Translations under genes and position numbers: made by a program
In this document: one piece after another, positions 6,977-13,596 of the stretch
Position numbering within the stretch: the first letter of the stretch is position 1
Layout of the letters: the number at the start of each line of letters is the position of its first letter
Assembly: GCA_900553595.1 (NCBI GenBank)
Contig: USEC01000038.1
Span: forward strand, 1 to 17,180
Length of the DNA: 17,180 nucleotides
Source: an uncultured Prevotella sp.
GTDB lineage: Bacteria > Bacteroidota > Bacteroidia > Bacteroidales > Bacteroidaceae
Direction: 5' to 3'
Notes under the pieces: model-generated
What the model saw: the letters and a program-made list of their open reading frames with translations, nothing else
Databases searched by the model: none
Told to the model about the DNA's origin: nothing

Positions 6977-6992
6977 TGGCACGCAAGTTGCA
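6977..6992 (+). promoter_or_regulatory. Sigma-54 (RpoN) promoter upstream of hsp20
   Basis: TGGCACG-CAAG-TTGCA reproduces the -24/-12 consensus exactly, with GG and GC separated by 10 bases. Transcription would begin near 7003, giving a leader of about 115 bases. No TAnnTTTG box is seen in the intergenic region, which strengthens the case. The CTGTC/TTTCTG-rich stretch at 6898-6942 could hold an enhancer-binding-protein site, but no clear inverted repeat is visible. Confidence 0.7.
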
Positions 6993-7002
6993 CTACTGTT
7001 GG

Positions 7003-7118
7003 TGCGAACCGAGGGCGGAAGCCTGAGGGGAGCCGGACAACGAAGCCTTCCGCAAGGAACGGCGGAGGAATCCGCAACAGACAAACAAAGAATAAAAATA
7101 TAATCGGAGGTTTTAATT
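7003..7118 (+). promoter_or_regulatory. Structured hsp20 leader with strong ribosome binding site
   Basis: Inferred untranslated leader. GCGGAAG near 7014-7021 can pair with CTTCCGC near 7045-7053, and a second small hairpin GCGGA/TCCGC lies near 7060-7074. GGAGG at 7106-7110 lies 8 bases before ATG 7119, an unusually good Shine-Dalgarno for this phylum. No clear sequence complementary to the GGAGG was seen, so a classical RNA thermometer is not supported. Confidence 0.45.
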
Positions 7119-7541
7119 ATGTTACCAGTAATGAGAAATTCTTGGATGCCAGAAGTTTTCAACGACTTTTTCGACACTGACTTTATGCCGCGTACAAACG
7201 CAACTGCACCGGCTATCAACGTTAAAGAGACCGAAAAGAACTATACCGTAGAGCTTGCAGCCCCCGGAATGAAAAAGGAAGACTTCAACATCAACATAGA
7301 CAACGACGGCAATCTGCACATCAAGATGGAGCAGAAGAACGAGAAGAAGGACGAGAACAAGAAAGAGCACTATCTGCGCCGCGAGTTCTCTTACTCGAAA
7401 TACGAGCAGACTCTTATTCTTCCTGACGATGTCGATAAGGAAAAGATTGCTGCCAACGTGAACGACGGCGTACTCTCCGTCACCCTGCCTAAGGTAGAGA
7501 AGAAGGAAGAGAAGACCACACGCCAGATTGAAGTGAAATAA
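7119..7541 (+). CDS. hsp20: Hsp20/alpha-crystallin small heat-shock protein
   Basis: This cytoplasmic ATP-independent chaperone has 140 residues; such proteins hold unfolding proteins until ATP-driven chaperones refold them. The alpha-crystallin domain spans about 31-127: PAINVKETEKNYTVELAAPG begins it, and the family signature ANVNDGVLSVTLPK closes it at 112-125. A C-terminal IEV triplet (137-139) corresponds to the I-x-I/V motif that docks neighbouring subunits in the oligomer. A lysine/glutamate-rich loop near 72-83 is family-typical. Length is normal for bacterial Hsp20. The start has a strong Shine-Dalgarno and there is a clear terminator 43 bases after the stop, so this is a single-gene unit, apparently under sigma-54 control. 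Confidence 0.95.
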   Translation: MLPVMRNSWMPEVFNDFFDTDFMPRTNATAPAINVKETEKNYTVELAAPGMKKEDFNINIDNDGNLHIKMEQKNEKKDENKKEHYLRREFSYSKYEQTLILPDDVDKEKIAANVNDGVLSVTLPKVEKKEEKTTRQIEVK

Positions 7542-7582
7542 CATCACGGCCGACAGCCAAAACGCCGGCAAACGACAATAAC

Positions 7583-7623
7583 AAAGCCCTGCCTCGCACG
7601 CAACTGCGAAGCAGGGCTTTTTT
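7583..7623 (+). terminator. Rho-independent terminator of hsp20
   Basis: AAGCCCTGC (7584-7592) pairs with GCAGGGCTT (7611-7619) around an 18-base loop, followed by six T (7618-7623). The A-run on the other side could also terminate the minus-strand methyltransferase transcript. Confidence 0.9.
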
Positions 7624-7725
7624 GTGTCCATACAATGAGAGACAGGGCGACCGCGAACAATAAAGGCAACCATCTGGGAGACAACGTATTACATGTCGTT
7701 TGGCACAGCCCTACACACCCCGTCT

Positions 7726-7809
7726 GCAAACAAGCCTTGTTTGCAACCAAAAGAAGCCTTCTTTGTGGTGTAAACAAGGCTTCTTTGCAGAGCAAGGAAG
7801 GCTTGTTTT
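7726..7809. repeat. Cluster of shuffled short palindromes between convergent genes
   Basis: Four 15-base units built from interchangeable half-sites: AAACAAG-C-CTTGTTT (7728-7742), AAAGAAG-C-CTTCTTT (7750-7764), AAACAAG-G-CTTCTTT (7772-7786) and a degenerate AAGGAAG-G-CTTGTTT (7794-7808). Units 1 and 2 are self-palindromic. Across units, 7728-7738 is the exact reverse complement of 7798-7808 and 7750-7760 that of 7776-7786, so the cluster can fold as two nested long stems or as separate small hairpins. It lies between the convergent hsp20 and methyltransferase genes. Confidence 0.75.
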
Positions 7810-7845
7810 GAAATTCATAATTATGAATTCATAATTCATAATGAG
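7810..7845. repeat. AT-rich palindromic repeat
   Basis: Overlapping palindromes AATTCATAATTATGAATT (7812-7829) and ATTATGAATTCATAAT (7820-7835); the second is identical to 4473-4488. It is adjacent to a family-B palindrome. Confidence 0.6.
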
Positions 7846-7857
7846 TTGGGTTGCGCC

Positions 7858-7890
7858 GTGTTGTCGAGCGGGACGCTCGACCTCCTATAG
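7858..7890 (-). repeat. Family-B palindrome, single reverse copy, with decayed 7-base array
   Basis: GTGTT, then GTCGAGCG-GGA-CGCTCGAC, then CTCCTATAG, the same orientation as 13482-13509. To its right, 7905-7988 holds degenerate units of TTAACTCCTGACT, again with a 7-base sub-period, reaching close to the end of the methyltransferase gene at 8001. No forward partner is seen here. Confidence 0.8.
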
Positions 7891-8000
7891 TAAGTAAAGC
7901 TAATGGCTTAACTTCTGACTCCTTAAAGCATACGGCTTAACTCCTGACTTCTTAACTCCTGACTCCTCAAAGCATACTTCTTTAACTCCTAAAAAAAATC

Positions 8001-9316
8001 CTAATCCCCCTCTTTCCCCTTCCTGCACTTGAACAGCAGATGGTCGCCTGCTGCCGAAGTGGTGGCAAAGATGTAGGTTTCGCCGCCGTCGCCGAGCTTC
8101 AGGCGTTTGCGCAATGCGTCGGCAGAAAGGGGGAAGTTGCGCACGGCGATGTTGGCCTTTTCCGTTCCGGCGAGCATCGTGCGCAGTTCCTTGCGGTTCA
8201 TCGTGCCCACCGCCTCCACGACAAAAGTGCGGCCGGGGAAGTCGGCAGCCATGCTACGGGCAAGAAAAAGGTGGCTGTTGCGGCTCACTGCCATGACGCC
8301 GAACCGCTCCGCCATGCGCCCGAAACAGCCGGCCTTCATCACGGCGGCGTTGGGTTCGTGCAGGAAGAGTGGCTGCGTGGTGTCGCGAAGCATGGCGTCA
8401 GGGGCGACGGAGGGAGCCGACTCGTCGGGCGAACCCGTGTGCAGTTCATACTCGAACGTGAGTGTCCGCAGTCCCGGCATGACTTGCCCGCAGGCAGTGC
8501 CGCCGTTGTCGCGCACCATGTCGGCGCACACTATGCGCACGGGGTGACTGAGGTTGCCGTGCAGCGAGGCGTCAAGCACGAGCAGGAGTTCCTTGCATTC
8601 GCCCTGCAGGGCTACGATGTGCACCTCCGCCACGCTTCCGTCGAGGTCGGCTATGGCCTTGTGCCAGTCAAGCATGGGCGACAGTTTCACCATCACCAGC
8701 TGCGCCTTCTTGAACAGAAGAGGCAGAAGCGAGACGATGTCAGGTGTGCAGTCGGCCATGAGCACCGTCTTTCCGCCGTGCGAGTCGCGCCGCGCCGGGT
8801 CGGCATAGAGCAGCGTCTGACACGGGAGCGTGCCGAGGGCGGCGGTGGAGTCGGCACAGATGATGGCGGCGTCGGGCAGTCCGAGGCGGGCGAAGTTGTT
8901 GCGTGCGATGTCACACAATGCGGGGTTACGCTCAATGTAAGTGGCCTTGTCGAAGCCCTTTGCCATGAATGTGAAATCCACGCCGAACCCTCCCGTGAGG
9001 TCGGCCATCGTCGTTATGCCGCCGGGTGTTGCTGCTGCGCCAGTGCCTCCGCCGTGTCTTGTCGCGCGATGCGTTGCGCCAGTGCCGCCTTGTAGCGTGC
9101 TGTCGCCTCCGAGGAGCACTGCTCCATGTTGATATGCGGTGGAAAAACGAGTCCGTCGGCAGCCGCCCACGAGGGCAGTTTGCGCTGCGCCTGCTGCCAA
9201 CCCGAAATCTGTTCGAGGGCAAACTTCATATCCACTTCCCCGTACCGTGCCGCCGTGAGTGCGAGTTGGCGCACGTTTTCGTTGCGGTGCAGGGCTATAA
9301 ACTCCTCTGTTGTCAT
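8001..9316 (-). pseudogene. Class I SAM-dependent methyltransferase with THUMP-like domain, frameshifted
   Basis: Read on the minus strand from ATG 9316 (MTTEEFIALHRNENVRQLAL), the protein goes out of frame near 9024-9026 and resumes in the -1 frame with MADLTGGFGVDFTFMAKGFD, the SAM-binding motif. Adding one C to the three-C run (GGG on the plus strand at 9024-9026) restores one protein of about 438 residues, reading ...QQHPGGITTMADLTGG. Landmarks are the N-terminal helical region (PSWAAADGLVFPPHI), the SAM loop, the motif LLYADPARRDSHGGK, and a C-terminal half (FLHEPNAAVMKAGCFG onward) like the THUMP-like domain of Bacteroidetes proteins of this type. These are probably RNA methyltransferases, but the target is unknown. 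Either a real 1-base deletion or a sequencing error. Because the domains are otherwise well preserved, error or recent inactivation is likely. Confidence 0.85.
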
Positions 9317-9353
9317 AAGTTCTGTTTTCTTTTTAACGTTTGCAGGAACGGTG

Positions 9354-9361
9354 CAAAGATA
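9354..9361 (-). promoter_or_regulatory. Possible promoter -7 box for the methyltransferase
   Basis: On the minus strand TATCTTTG fits the -7 consensus, 37 bases before the start codon. No TTTG is visible at -33. Confidence 0.5.
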
Positions 9362-9434
9362 ATGTTTTTTATCCGTGTTTCGCGTCTCCGCCCCATGCTT
9401 TTAGTTTATCGGTAACCCGACCAGAATGCCTTTT

Positions 9435-9496
9435 TCACAAATTACTGAATAAATCACTCACAAATTACTGAATAAAATGCTCACAAATTACTGAAT
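9435..9496 (+). repeat. Three direct repeats with 23-base period upstream of the porin
   Basis: TCACAAATTACTGAAT occurs at 9435-9450, 9458-9473 and 9481-9496, exactly 23 bases apart. The core ATTACTGAATAAA also appears inverted with one mismatch (TTTATTCGGTAAT) at 9569-9581, just upstream of the porin -7 box. This layout suggests binding sites for a regulator acting at the porin promoter. The spacer 9317-9637 contains no gene, only these repeats and the two divergent promoters. Confidence 0.75.
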
Positions 9497-9568
9497 TTGT
9501 TCCGATACATGGTTTTTGACGCCCTTCAAAATTGCACTTTTCTATAAAAATAATGTGATGTTGCTGTG

Positions 9569-9595
9569 TTTATTCGGTAATTATTCATAACTTTG
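9569..9595 (+). promoter_or_regulatory. Porin promoter with overlapping inverted repeat copy
   Basis: TAACTTTG at 9588-9595 is the -7 box. A -33 TTTG is lacking; in its place lies TTTATTCGGTAAT (9569-9581), an inverted copy of the upstream repeat core. The gene starts 42 bases after the box. Confidence 0.6.
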
Positions 9596-9637
9596 CCGTC
9601 CGTTACAAAACGATAAAATCTATTAAACTACTATTTT

Positions 9638-10669
9638 ATGAAACCAAGTCTTGCTATGCTTGCCGGTTTGCTTTGTCTGGCATCGCCTGCGCTTGCCGAC
9701 GACGACAAACCCACATTGAACATCGATTTCCAGACGCGTGTCAGTTATCTGAACGACCGCGTGGACCACAACATACGTCACGAAACTTCGGGATTTAAGG
9801 GCGATTACCTGATGCTTAGCGTCAGCGGACAGCTGAACAGCCGCTTTTCCTACGCATGGCGGCAGCGTATAAACCAGAAAAAGGAGACTAACGACCGGTT
9901 CGACGGCACCGACTGGGTATATATCGACTACAAGATTGACCCGCACTGGAGCGTCGCCGCAGGTAAGCAGGTGGCTCTGGTGGGCGGCTACGAGTACGAC
10001 CGTTCGCCGCTCGACATCTATATCTCCTCGGAATTCTGGAACAACATCGCACCCTTCCAGTTCGGCGCAAGCGCATCATACACCACCACCAACGGCAAAA
10101 GCCGCTTCTCAGCGCAGGTGACACAAAGCCTGTACAACACCCCTGAGAACCGCGACATGCTGGCCTATCACCTCCACTGGGCAGGCAATTACGGATGGTT
10201 CAACACCCTCTACTCGCTCAACATGATAGAGTATGCGCCCAAGCATTTCATCTCGTATGTGGCACTCGGCAGCAAGTTCAACGTGGGCAACGCCTCGCTC
10301 GAACTCGACTTCATGAACCGTGCGGCAAGCCATCAGACATTCTTCTTCAAGGACTGCTCGGTGATGGCACGCCTCGACTACCGCCTCATGCCGCAGCTCG
10401 GACTGTACGGCAAGTTCACATACGACGTGAACCGCACCGACACCGATGCCGACAGGAGCGTCATGGCAGGCACGGAGGTGACGGCGTATGGCGGCGGAGT
10501 GGAGTACTACCCGCTGAAAGGCAAGCGCGAACTGCGCCTGTCCCTCGGCATGTCGCACTCGACAGGCACCAACTCCAACCCCGCAGGAGCCATAAACGAC
10601 AACCAGACCACCGTACGCATGGCCCTCGTCGCCAAGCTGAACCTGCTGTCGTGGAAAAGCAAAAAGTAA
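9638..10669 (+). CDS. Outer-membrane porin, OprO/OprP (phosphate-selective porin)-like
   Basis: The protein has 343 residues with signal peptide MKPSLAMLAGLLCLASPALA (cleavage before DDD). The mature protein begins with the strand TLNIDFQTRVSYLND and continues with amphipathic strands separated by loops. Blocks such as WVYIDYKIDPHWSVAAGKQV followed by a YEYDRSPLDIYISSEFW region and the closing TVRMALVAKLNLLSW resemble the Porin_O_P family of 16-stranded channels. The length suits a full barrel without a coiled-coil N-terminus. The next gene starts 12 bases after the stop, so the two are co-transcribed. A set of 23-base-spaced repeats upstream suggests specific regulation. Family named from overall pattern; anion or phosphate selectivity cannot be inferred from this sequence alone. 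Confidence 0.8.
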   Translation: MKPSLAMLAGLLCLASPALADDDKPTLNIDFQTRVSYLNDRVDHNIRHETSGFKGDYLMLSVSGQLNSRFSYAWRQRINQKKETNDRFDGTDWVYIDYKIDPHWSVAAGKQVALVGGYEYDRSPLDIYISSEFWNNIAPFQFGASASYTTTNGKSRFSAQVTQSLYNTPENRDMLAYHLHWAGNYGWFNTLYSLNMIEYAPKHFISYVALGSKFNVGNASLELDFMNRAASHQTFFFKDCSVMARLDYRLMPQLGLYGKFTYDVNRTDTDADRSVMAGTEVTAYGGGVEYYPLKGKRELRLSLGMSHSTGTNSNPAGAINDNQTTVRMALVAKLNLLSWKSKK

Positions 10670-10681
10670 AACAAGAACTAT

Positions 10682-11842
10682 ATGGCAAACAACAAATCCA
10701 ACCGCAAGCCGCTCGTTCCGAGCGGTGTCTGGTGCATAACCACAGTCGTAGTGCTGTTCGGTTATCTAGGCGCAGTGATGGGAGTACCCAACATGCTCAA
10801 CACAATAATGAAGACCGCCCACGACCTTCTGCTCAACACCGTGTTCTACCTCATGAGCATCTGCGTGATAACGGGTGCCATAGGCAAGGTGTTTGTGGAG
10901 TTCGGCGTGGTGGCACTGCTTGAACGCACGCTCCGTCCGCTCATGCGCCCCGTGTTCAATCTGCCCGGCGTGACATCGCTGGGAGCCGTCATGACATTCC
11001 TTTCCGACAACCCCGCAATCATATCGCTTGCCCACGACAAACGCTTCGCAAGCTATTTCAAGAAATATCAGTTCATCTCCCTCACCAACTTCGGCACCGC
11101 CTTCGGCATGGGTCTGCTCGTCATCGTGTTCATGGCAAGCCAAGGCTACTACGCAGCCCCGTTCATCGGACTCATAGGCGCGTGCTTCGGCTGCGTCTGC
11201 TCCACACGCCTCATGCAGCATTTCGTGCTGAAAGCCTACCCGCAGTATGCCACAGAGGACGCCGTGCCGGCAGAGGAACAGGAGGAGAACGAGCAGGAAG
11301 AATGCAAGCAGGAAGAGAAGACCGTCTTCATACGCCTGCTCAACGCCGTGCTCGACGGCGGCCGCAGCGGTGTGGAAGTGGGCGTAGCCATAATCCCCGG
11401 CGTGCTCATCATCTCCACATTCGTAATGATATTCACCTTCGGAGCCGGCGCCGACGGCACCTACAACGGCGCCGCCTACCAGGGCGTGGAGCTGCTGCCG
11501 TGGCTTGCCAACAAGGTGGACTTCGTGTTTGAATGGCTCTTCGGCTTCCACGACCCGCACCTCGTGGCATTCCCCATCACCGCCCTCGGAGCGGTGGGAG
11601 CGGCTCTCAGCCTGATACCGGGCTTCATCTCGCACGGCTGGATAGACGGCAACGCCATCGCAGTGTTCACCGCCATCGGCATGTGTTGGAGCGGATTCCT
11701 CAGCACCCACACCGCCATGCTCGACTCCATCGGCTACCGCGACCTCACACCCAAGGCCATCATGGCACACTTCTGCGGCGGACTCGTCGCCGCCATCACC
11801 GCCCACTGGATGTTCCTCCTCTATTCGTTGGCAGCGGCATAA
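10682..11842 (+). CDS. Gate-domain (nucleoside-recognition-like) inner-membrane protein, probable transporter
   Basis: The 386-residue polytopic membrane protein has two similar hydrophobic halves joined by an acidic linker at about 192-213 (repeated Glu and Gln). Each half resembles the Gate/nucleoside-recognition fold: MSICVITGAIGKVFVEFGVV and VMTFLSDNPAIISLAHD in the first, VEVGVAIIPGVLIISTFVMI and GFISHGWIDGNAIAVFTAIG in the second. The pattern fits a conserved family of Bacteroidetes and clostridial membrane proteins, possibly the group called CD0519/CD1768, whose substrate I do not know. The gene is 12 bases downstream of the porin, so a substrate may pass the outer membrane by the porin and the inner membrane by this protein. 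A family-A inverted repeat starts 17 bases after the stop and may end the transcript. Confidence 0.7.
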   Translation: MANNKSNRKPLVPSGVWCITTVVVLFGYLGAVMGVPNMLNTIMKTAHDLLLNTVFYLMSICVITGAIGKVFVEFGVVALLERTLRPLMRPVFNLPGVTSLGAVMTFLSDNPAIISLAHDKRFASYFKKYQFISLTNFGTAFGMGLLVIVFMASQGYYAAPFIGLIGACFGCVCSTRLMQHFVLKAYPQYATEDAVPAEEQEENEQEECKQEEKTVFIRLLNAVLDGGRSGVEVGVAIIPGVLIISTFVMIFTFGAGADGTYNGAAYQGVELLPWLANKVDFVFEWLFGFHDPHLVAFPITALGAVGAALSLIPGFISHGWIDGNAIAVFTAIGMCWSGFLSTHTAMLDSIGYRDLTPKAIMAHFCGGLVAAITAHWMFLLYSLAAA

Positions 11843-11858
11843 GCGAAGGCGAGGTTTA

Positions 11859-12006
11859 AAAACGGGAGTTATCGGAAGTTAGAAGGAAGTTAATCCGCCT
11901 GCAGCGGATGGAAGTTATCGGACATTAGCACAACTTGCTCAACAAGTGTCACATACGTCCGATAGCTTCCATTAACTTCCTTCTAACTTCCGATAACTCC
12001 CATTTT
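11859..12006. repeat. Long inverted repeat (family A), best-preserved copy
   Basis: The left arm 11859-11894 (AAAACGGGAGTTATCGG onward) and the right arm 11971-12006 match over 36 bases with one mismatch. The left arm then has an extra small hairpin (CCGC 11895-11898 with GCGG 11904-11907), after which GGAAGTTATCGGAC pairs imperfectly with GTCCGATAGCTTCC near 11957-11970. The loop is about 30-40 bases. It lies behind the porin operon and before the sigma factor gene and would form a very stable RNA hairpin. Confidence 0.85.
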
Positions 12007-12031
12007 ATGTTAAATTCCAAAGAAAAAAGGG

Positions 12032-12039
12032 AATCTTTG
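12032..12039 (+). promoter_or_regulatory. Weak promoter-like box before the ECF sigma gene
   Basis: AATCTTTG differs from TAnnTTTG at one fixed position, and no TTTG lies at -33. It is about 60 bases before ATG 12099. An autoregulated ECF promoter is an alternative I cannot confirm. Confidence 0.3.
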
Positions 12040-12098
12040 TAGCAAATGCCACGGCAGATTCGTCTAAGAAATAGAAATTCACAAAAAGCAACAAGCGT

Positions 12099-12578
12099 AT
12101 GAATCCTACAGAACAACAATTCTCGCAGCTTGTCAAGGACAACCGCAGCACGATATATGCCGTGTGCTACATGTTCTCAAACGATGCCGACGATGTGGCA
12201 GACCTCTTTCAGGAGGTGCTGGTAAAGCTGTGGAACGGCTTCGGCACATTCCATGGCGAAAGCGGTATCAGAACATGGATATACCGCGCGACACTCAACA
12301 CATGTATCACCATCGACCGCAAGAAGCGGCGTCACAAGAAAGCAATGCTGTCCATGGACATCGACTATTTCAACGCTCAGGAGCAGTCGACCGCCCAAGT
12401 GCGGATGCTGCACGAGCGCATAGCACGGCTGCAACCACTTGACAGAGCCATTGTCCTGCTGTGGCTCGAACAGATAAGCTACGACGAAATAGGCGAAATC
12501 GTAGGCATCAGCGCAAAGAACGTGTCTGTGCGTCTGGCGCGGATAAGAGTGCAACTGAAGAACATGTCGAACAAATAA
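12099..12578 (+). CDS. ECF-family RNA polymerase sigma-70 factor
   Basis: The 159-residue protein has the two-domain ECF layout. Region 2 spans about 12-80: the core-binding and -10-recognition segment includes DLFQEVLVKLWNGFGTF and RTWIYRATLNTCITIDRKKR. A short linker is followed by region 4 at about 108-155 (LQPLDRAIVLLWLEQISYDE, then IGEIVGISAKNVSVRLARIR), the helix-turn-helix that reads the -35 element. It directs RNA polymerase to a small regulon, often in response to envelope signals. Length is normal. The next gene starts 14 bases after the stop and encodes a membrane protein, which is the usual position of an anti-sigma factor. Nothing nearby identifies the signal. Confidence 0.92.
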   Translation: MNPTEQQFSQLVKDNRSTIYAVCYMFSNDADDVADLFQEVLVKLWNGFGTFHGESGIRTWIYRATLNTCITIDRKKRRHKKAMLSMDIDYFNAQEQSTAQVRMLHERIARLQPLDRAIVLLWLEQISYDEIGEIVGISAKNVSVRLARIRVQLKNMSNK

Positions 12579-12592
12579 ACATCAACAACAAT

Positions 12593-13213
12593 ATGGAAAA
12601 CAAACAGCATTATACCGAACTTGAACTTATGCGCTCGCAGATGGAAGACTTCAAGGCGCAGCTCGAAAGACAGAAGATTGTGAACGATAAGCTCATCATC
12701 AGTTCTATGAAGAAGAACATGTCGTGGATAAGGAAGTATGTGTATTTCGAGTTCTGCCTCATTCCCTTTATCGCCATCGCCTGGCTTCTTATCAAGGAGT
12801 TCGCACATCTGTCATGGTTCAACTACGGCTTCCTCATGGCGGTAACAGTGATAGATGTCATTGCCGACTACCGCATAAACATCTCCGCCCTCTGCGCCGC
12901 CGATTACAGTAGGAACAACCTCGTCACTACCATCACAAAACTCACCCACATGAAACGCCTGCGCGTCATTCAGATGGTGATTGCGATACCGGCACTGGTG
13001 GTATGGCTGCTGTGGAGCGGCATAGAGGCGTGGACACATATACATCTGCCTGCCGATGCTCCCGACTTCATGAGAGGAGGCATGTATGGCGGCATAGCGG
13101 GTGGCATCGTAGGCGGCGCTGTCGGAATCGCCATCGCGTTCCGCATCTTCTTAAAGATGCAGCGCACCAACGATGAGGTGATAAAGCAGATAAATGAAAT
13201 GAATGAGAAATAG
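12593..13213 (+). CDS. Four-helix membrane protein co-transcribed with the sigma factor, candidate anti-sigma
   Basis: The protein has 206 residues from ATG 12593. A charged, helical cytoplasmic segment with coiled-coil character occupies about 1-48 (LELMRSQMEDFKAQLERQKI). Four hydrophobic segments follow: about 49-69 (FEFCLIPFIAIAWLLI), 75-93, 125-145 (VIQMVIAIPALVVWLLW) and 165-187 (a glycine-rich GGIAGGIVGGAVGIAIAF). A short charged tail (IKQINEMNEK) ends it. It lacks the zinc-binding HxxxCxxC anti-sigma motif and a FecR domain. Its position 14 bases behind an ECF sigma gene is why I suggest it controls that factor, with the N-terminal helical segment as the possible binding part. The frame is open further upstream, but that overlaps the sigma gene. 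Its stop is followed almost at once by a 7-base tandem array. Confidence 0.75.
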   Translation: MENKQHYTELELMRSQMEDFKAQLERQKIVNDKLIISSMKKNMSWIRKYVYFEFCLIPFIAIAWLLIKEFAHLSWFNYGFLMAVTVIDVIADYRINISALCAADYSRNNLVTTITKLTHMKRLRVIQMVIAIPALVVWLLWSGIEAWTHIHLPADAPDFMRGGMYGGIAGGIVGGAVGIAIAFRIFLKMQRTNDEVIKQINEMNEK

Positions 13214-13217
13214 AGGG

Positions 13218-13301
13218 GAATTAGGAGTTAGGAATTAGGAGTTACGAGTTAGGAGTTAGGAGTTACGAATTAGGAGTTACGAATTAGGAGTTACGAGTTA
13301 G
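13218..13301 (+). repeat. Tandem array of 12 heptamers GARTTAS
   Basis: Twelve uninterrupted 7-base units, alternating GAATTAG, GAGTTAG and GAGTTAC, fill 84 bases beginning four bases after the stop codon of the membrane protein gene. Decayed units continue to about 13322. The opposite-facing array is at 13597-13658. Confidence 0.9.
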
Positions 13302-13355
13302 AAATTTAGAAGTTGAAAATTCAGAGCATTGGCGGCAAAGCCTAATTATAGCAAC

Positions 13356-13386
13356 ATAGGAGGTCGAGCGTCCCGCTCGACAACAC
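13356..13386 (+). repeat. Family-B palindrome, forward copy
   Basis: ATAGGAG leads into GTCGAGCG (13363-13370), loop TCC, CGCTCGAC (13374-13381), then AACAC. It faces the reverse copy at 13482-13509. Confidence 0.85.
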
Positions 13387-13481
13387 TACGCAAACCTGCA
13401 ACACAGCACAAGGTAACTCTCTCTTTATGCGCTCGGCTTTGCCGCTTGCTTTACAAGAATTATGAATTGTCAGGATGATGC

Positions 13482-13509
13482 GTCGAGCGGGACGCTCGAC
13501 CTCCTATAG
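13482..13509 (-). repeat. Family-B palindrome, reverse copy
   Basis: GTCGAGCG (13482-13489), loop GGA, CGCTCGAC (13493-13500), then CTCCTATAG. About 95 bases separate it from the forward copy; that interval contains no gene. Confidence 0.85.
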
Positions 13510-13596
13510 ACACCAATCTTCATAAGAAGCAGGACATTCACTCGGCTCTGCAGCTTGCCAAAACAAAACTGCTGAATTCGTAATTTCTAAAAATTC

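Noticed and set aside
7708..7724. Second sigma-54-like sequence TGGCACAGCCCTACAC
   Set aside because: The -12 GC is missing at the required distance and no gene follows on that strand.
8040..9095. Long plus-strand open frame (351 codons)
   Set aside because: It is antisense to the methyltransferase, has low-complexity His/Arg/Ala-rich content and no family motif.
9435..9496. Plasmid origin iterons
   Set aside because: Only three copies, no replication protein gene, and they stand upstream of a porin promoter; regulator sites are the simpler reading.
10766..11806. Long minus-strand open frame (346 codons)
   Set aside because: It is the antisense shadow of the Gate-domain gene with biased His/Glu/Ala composition.
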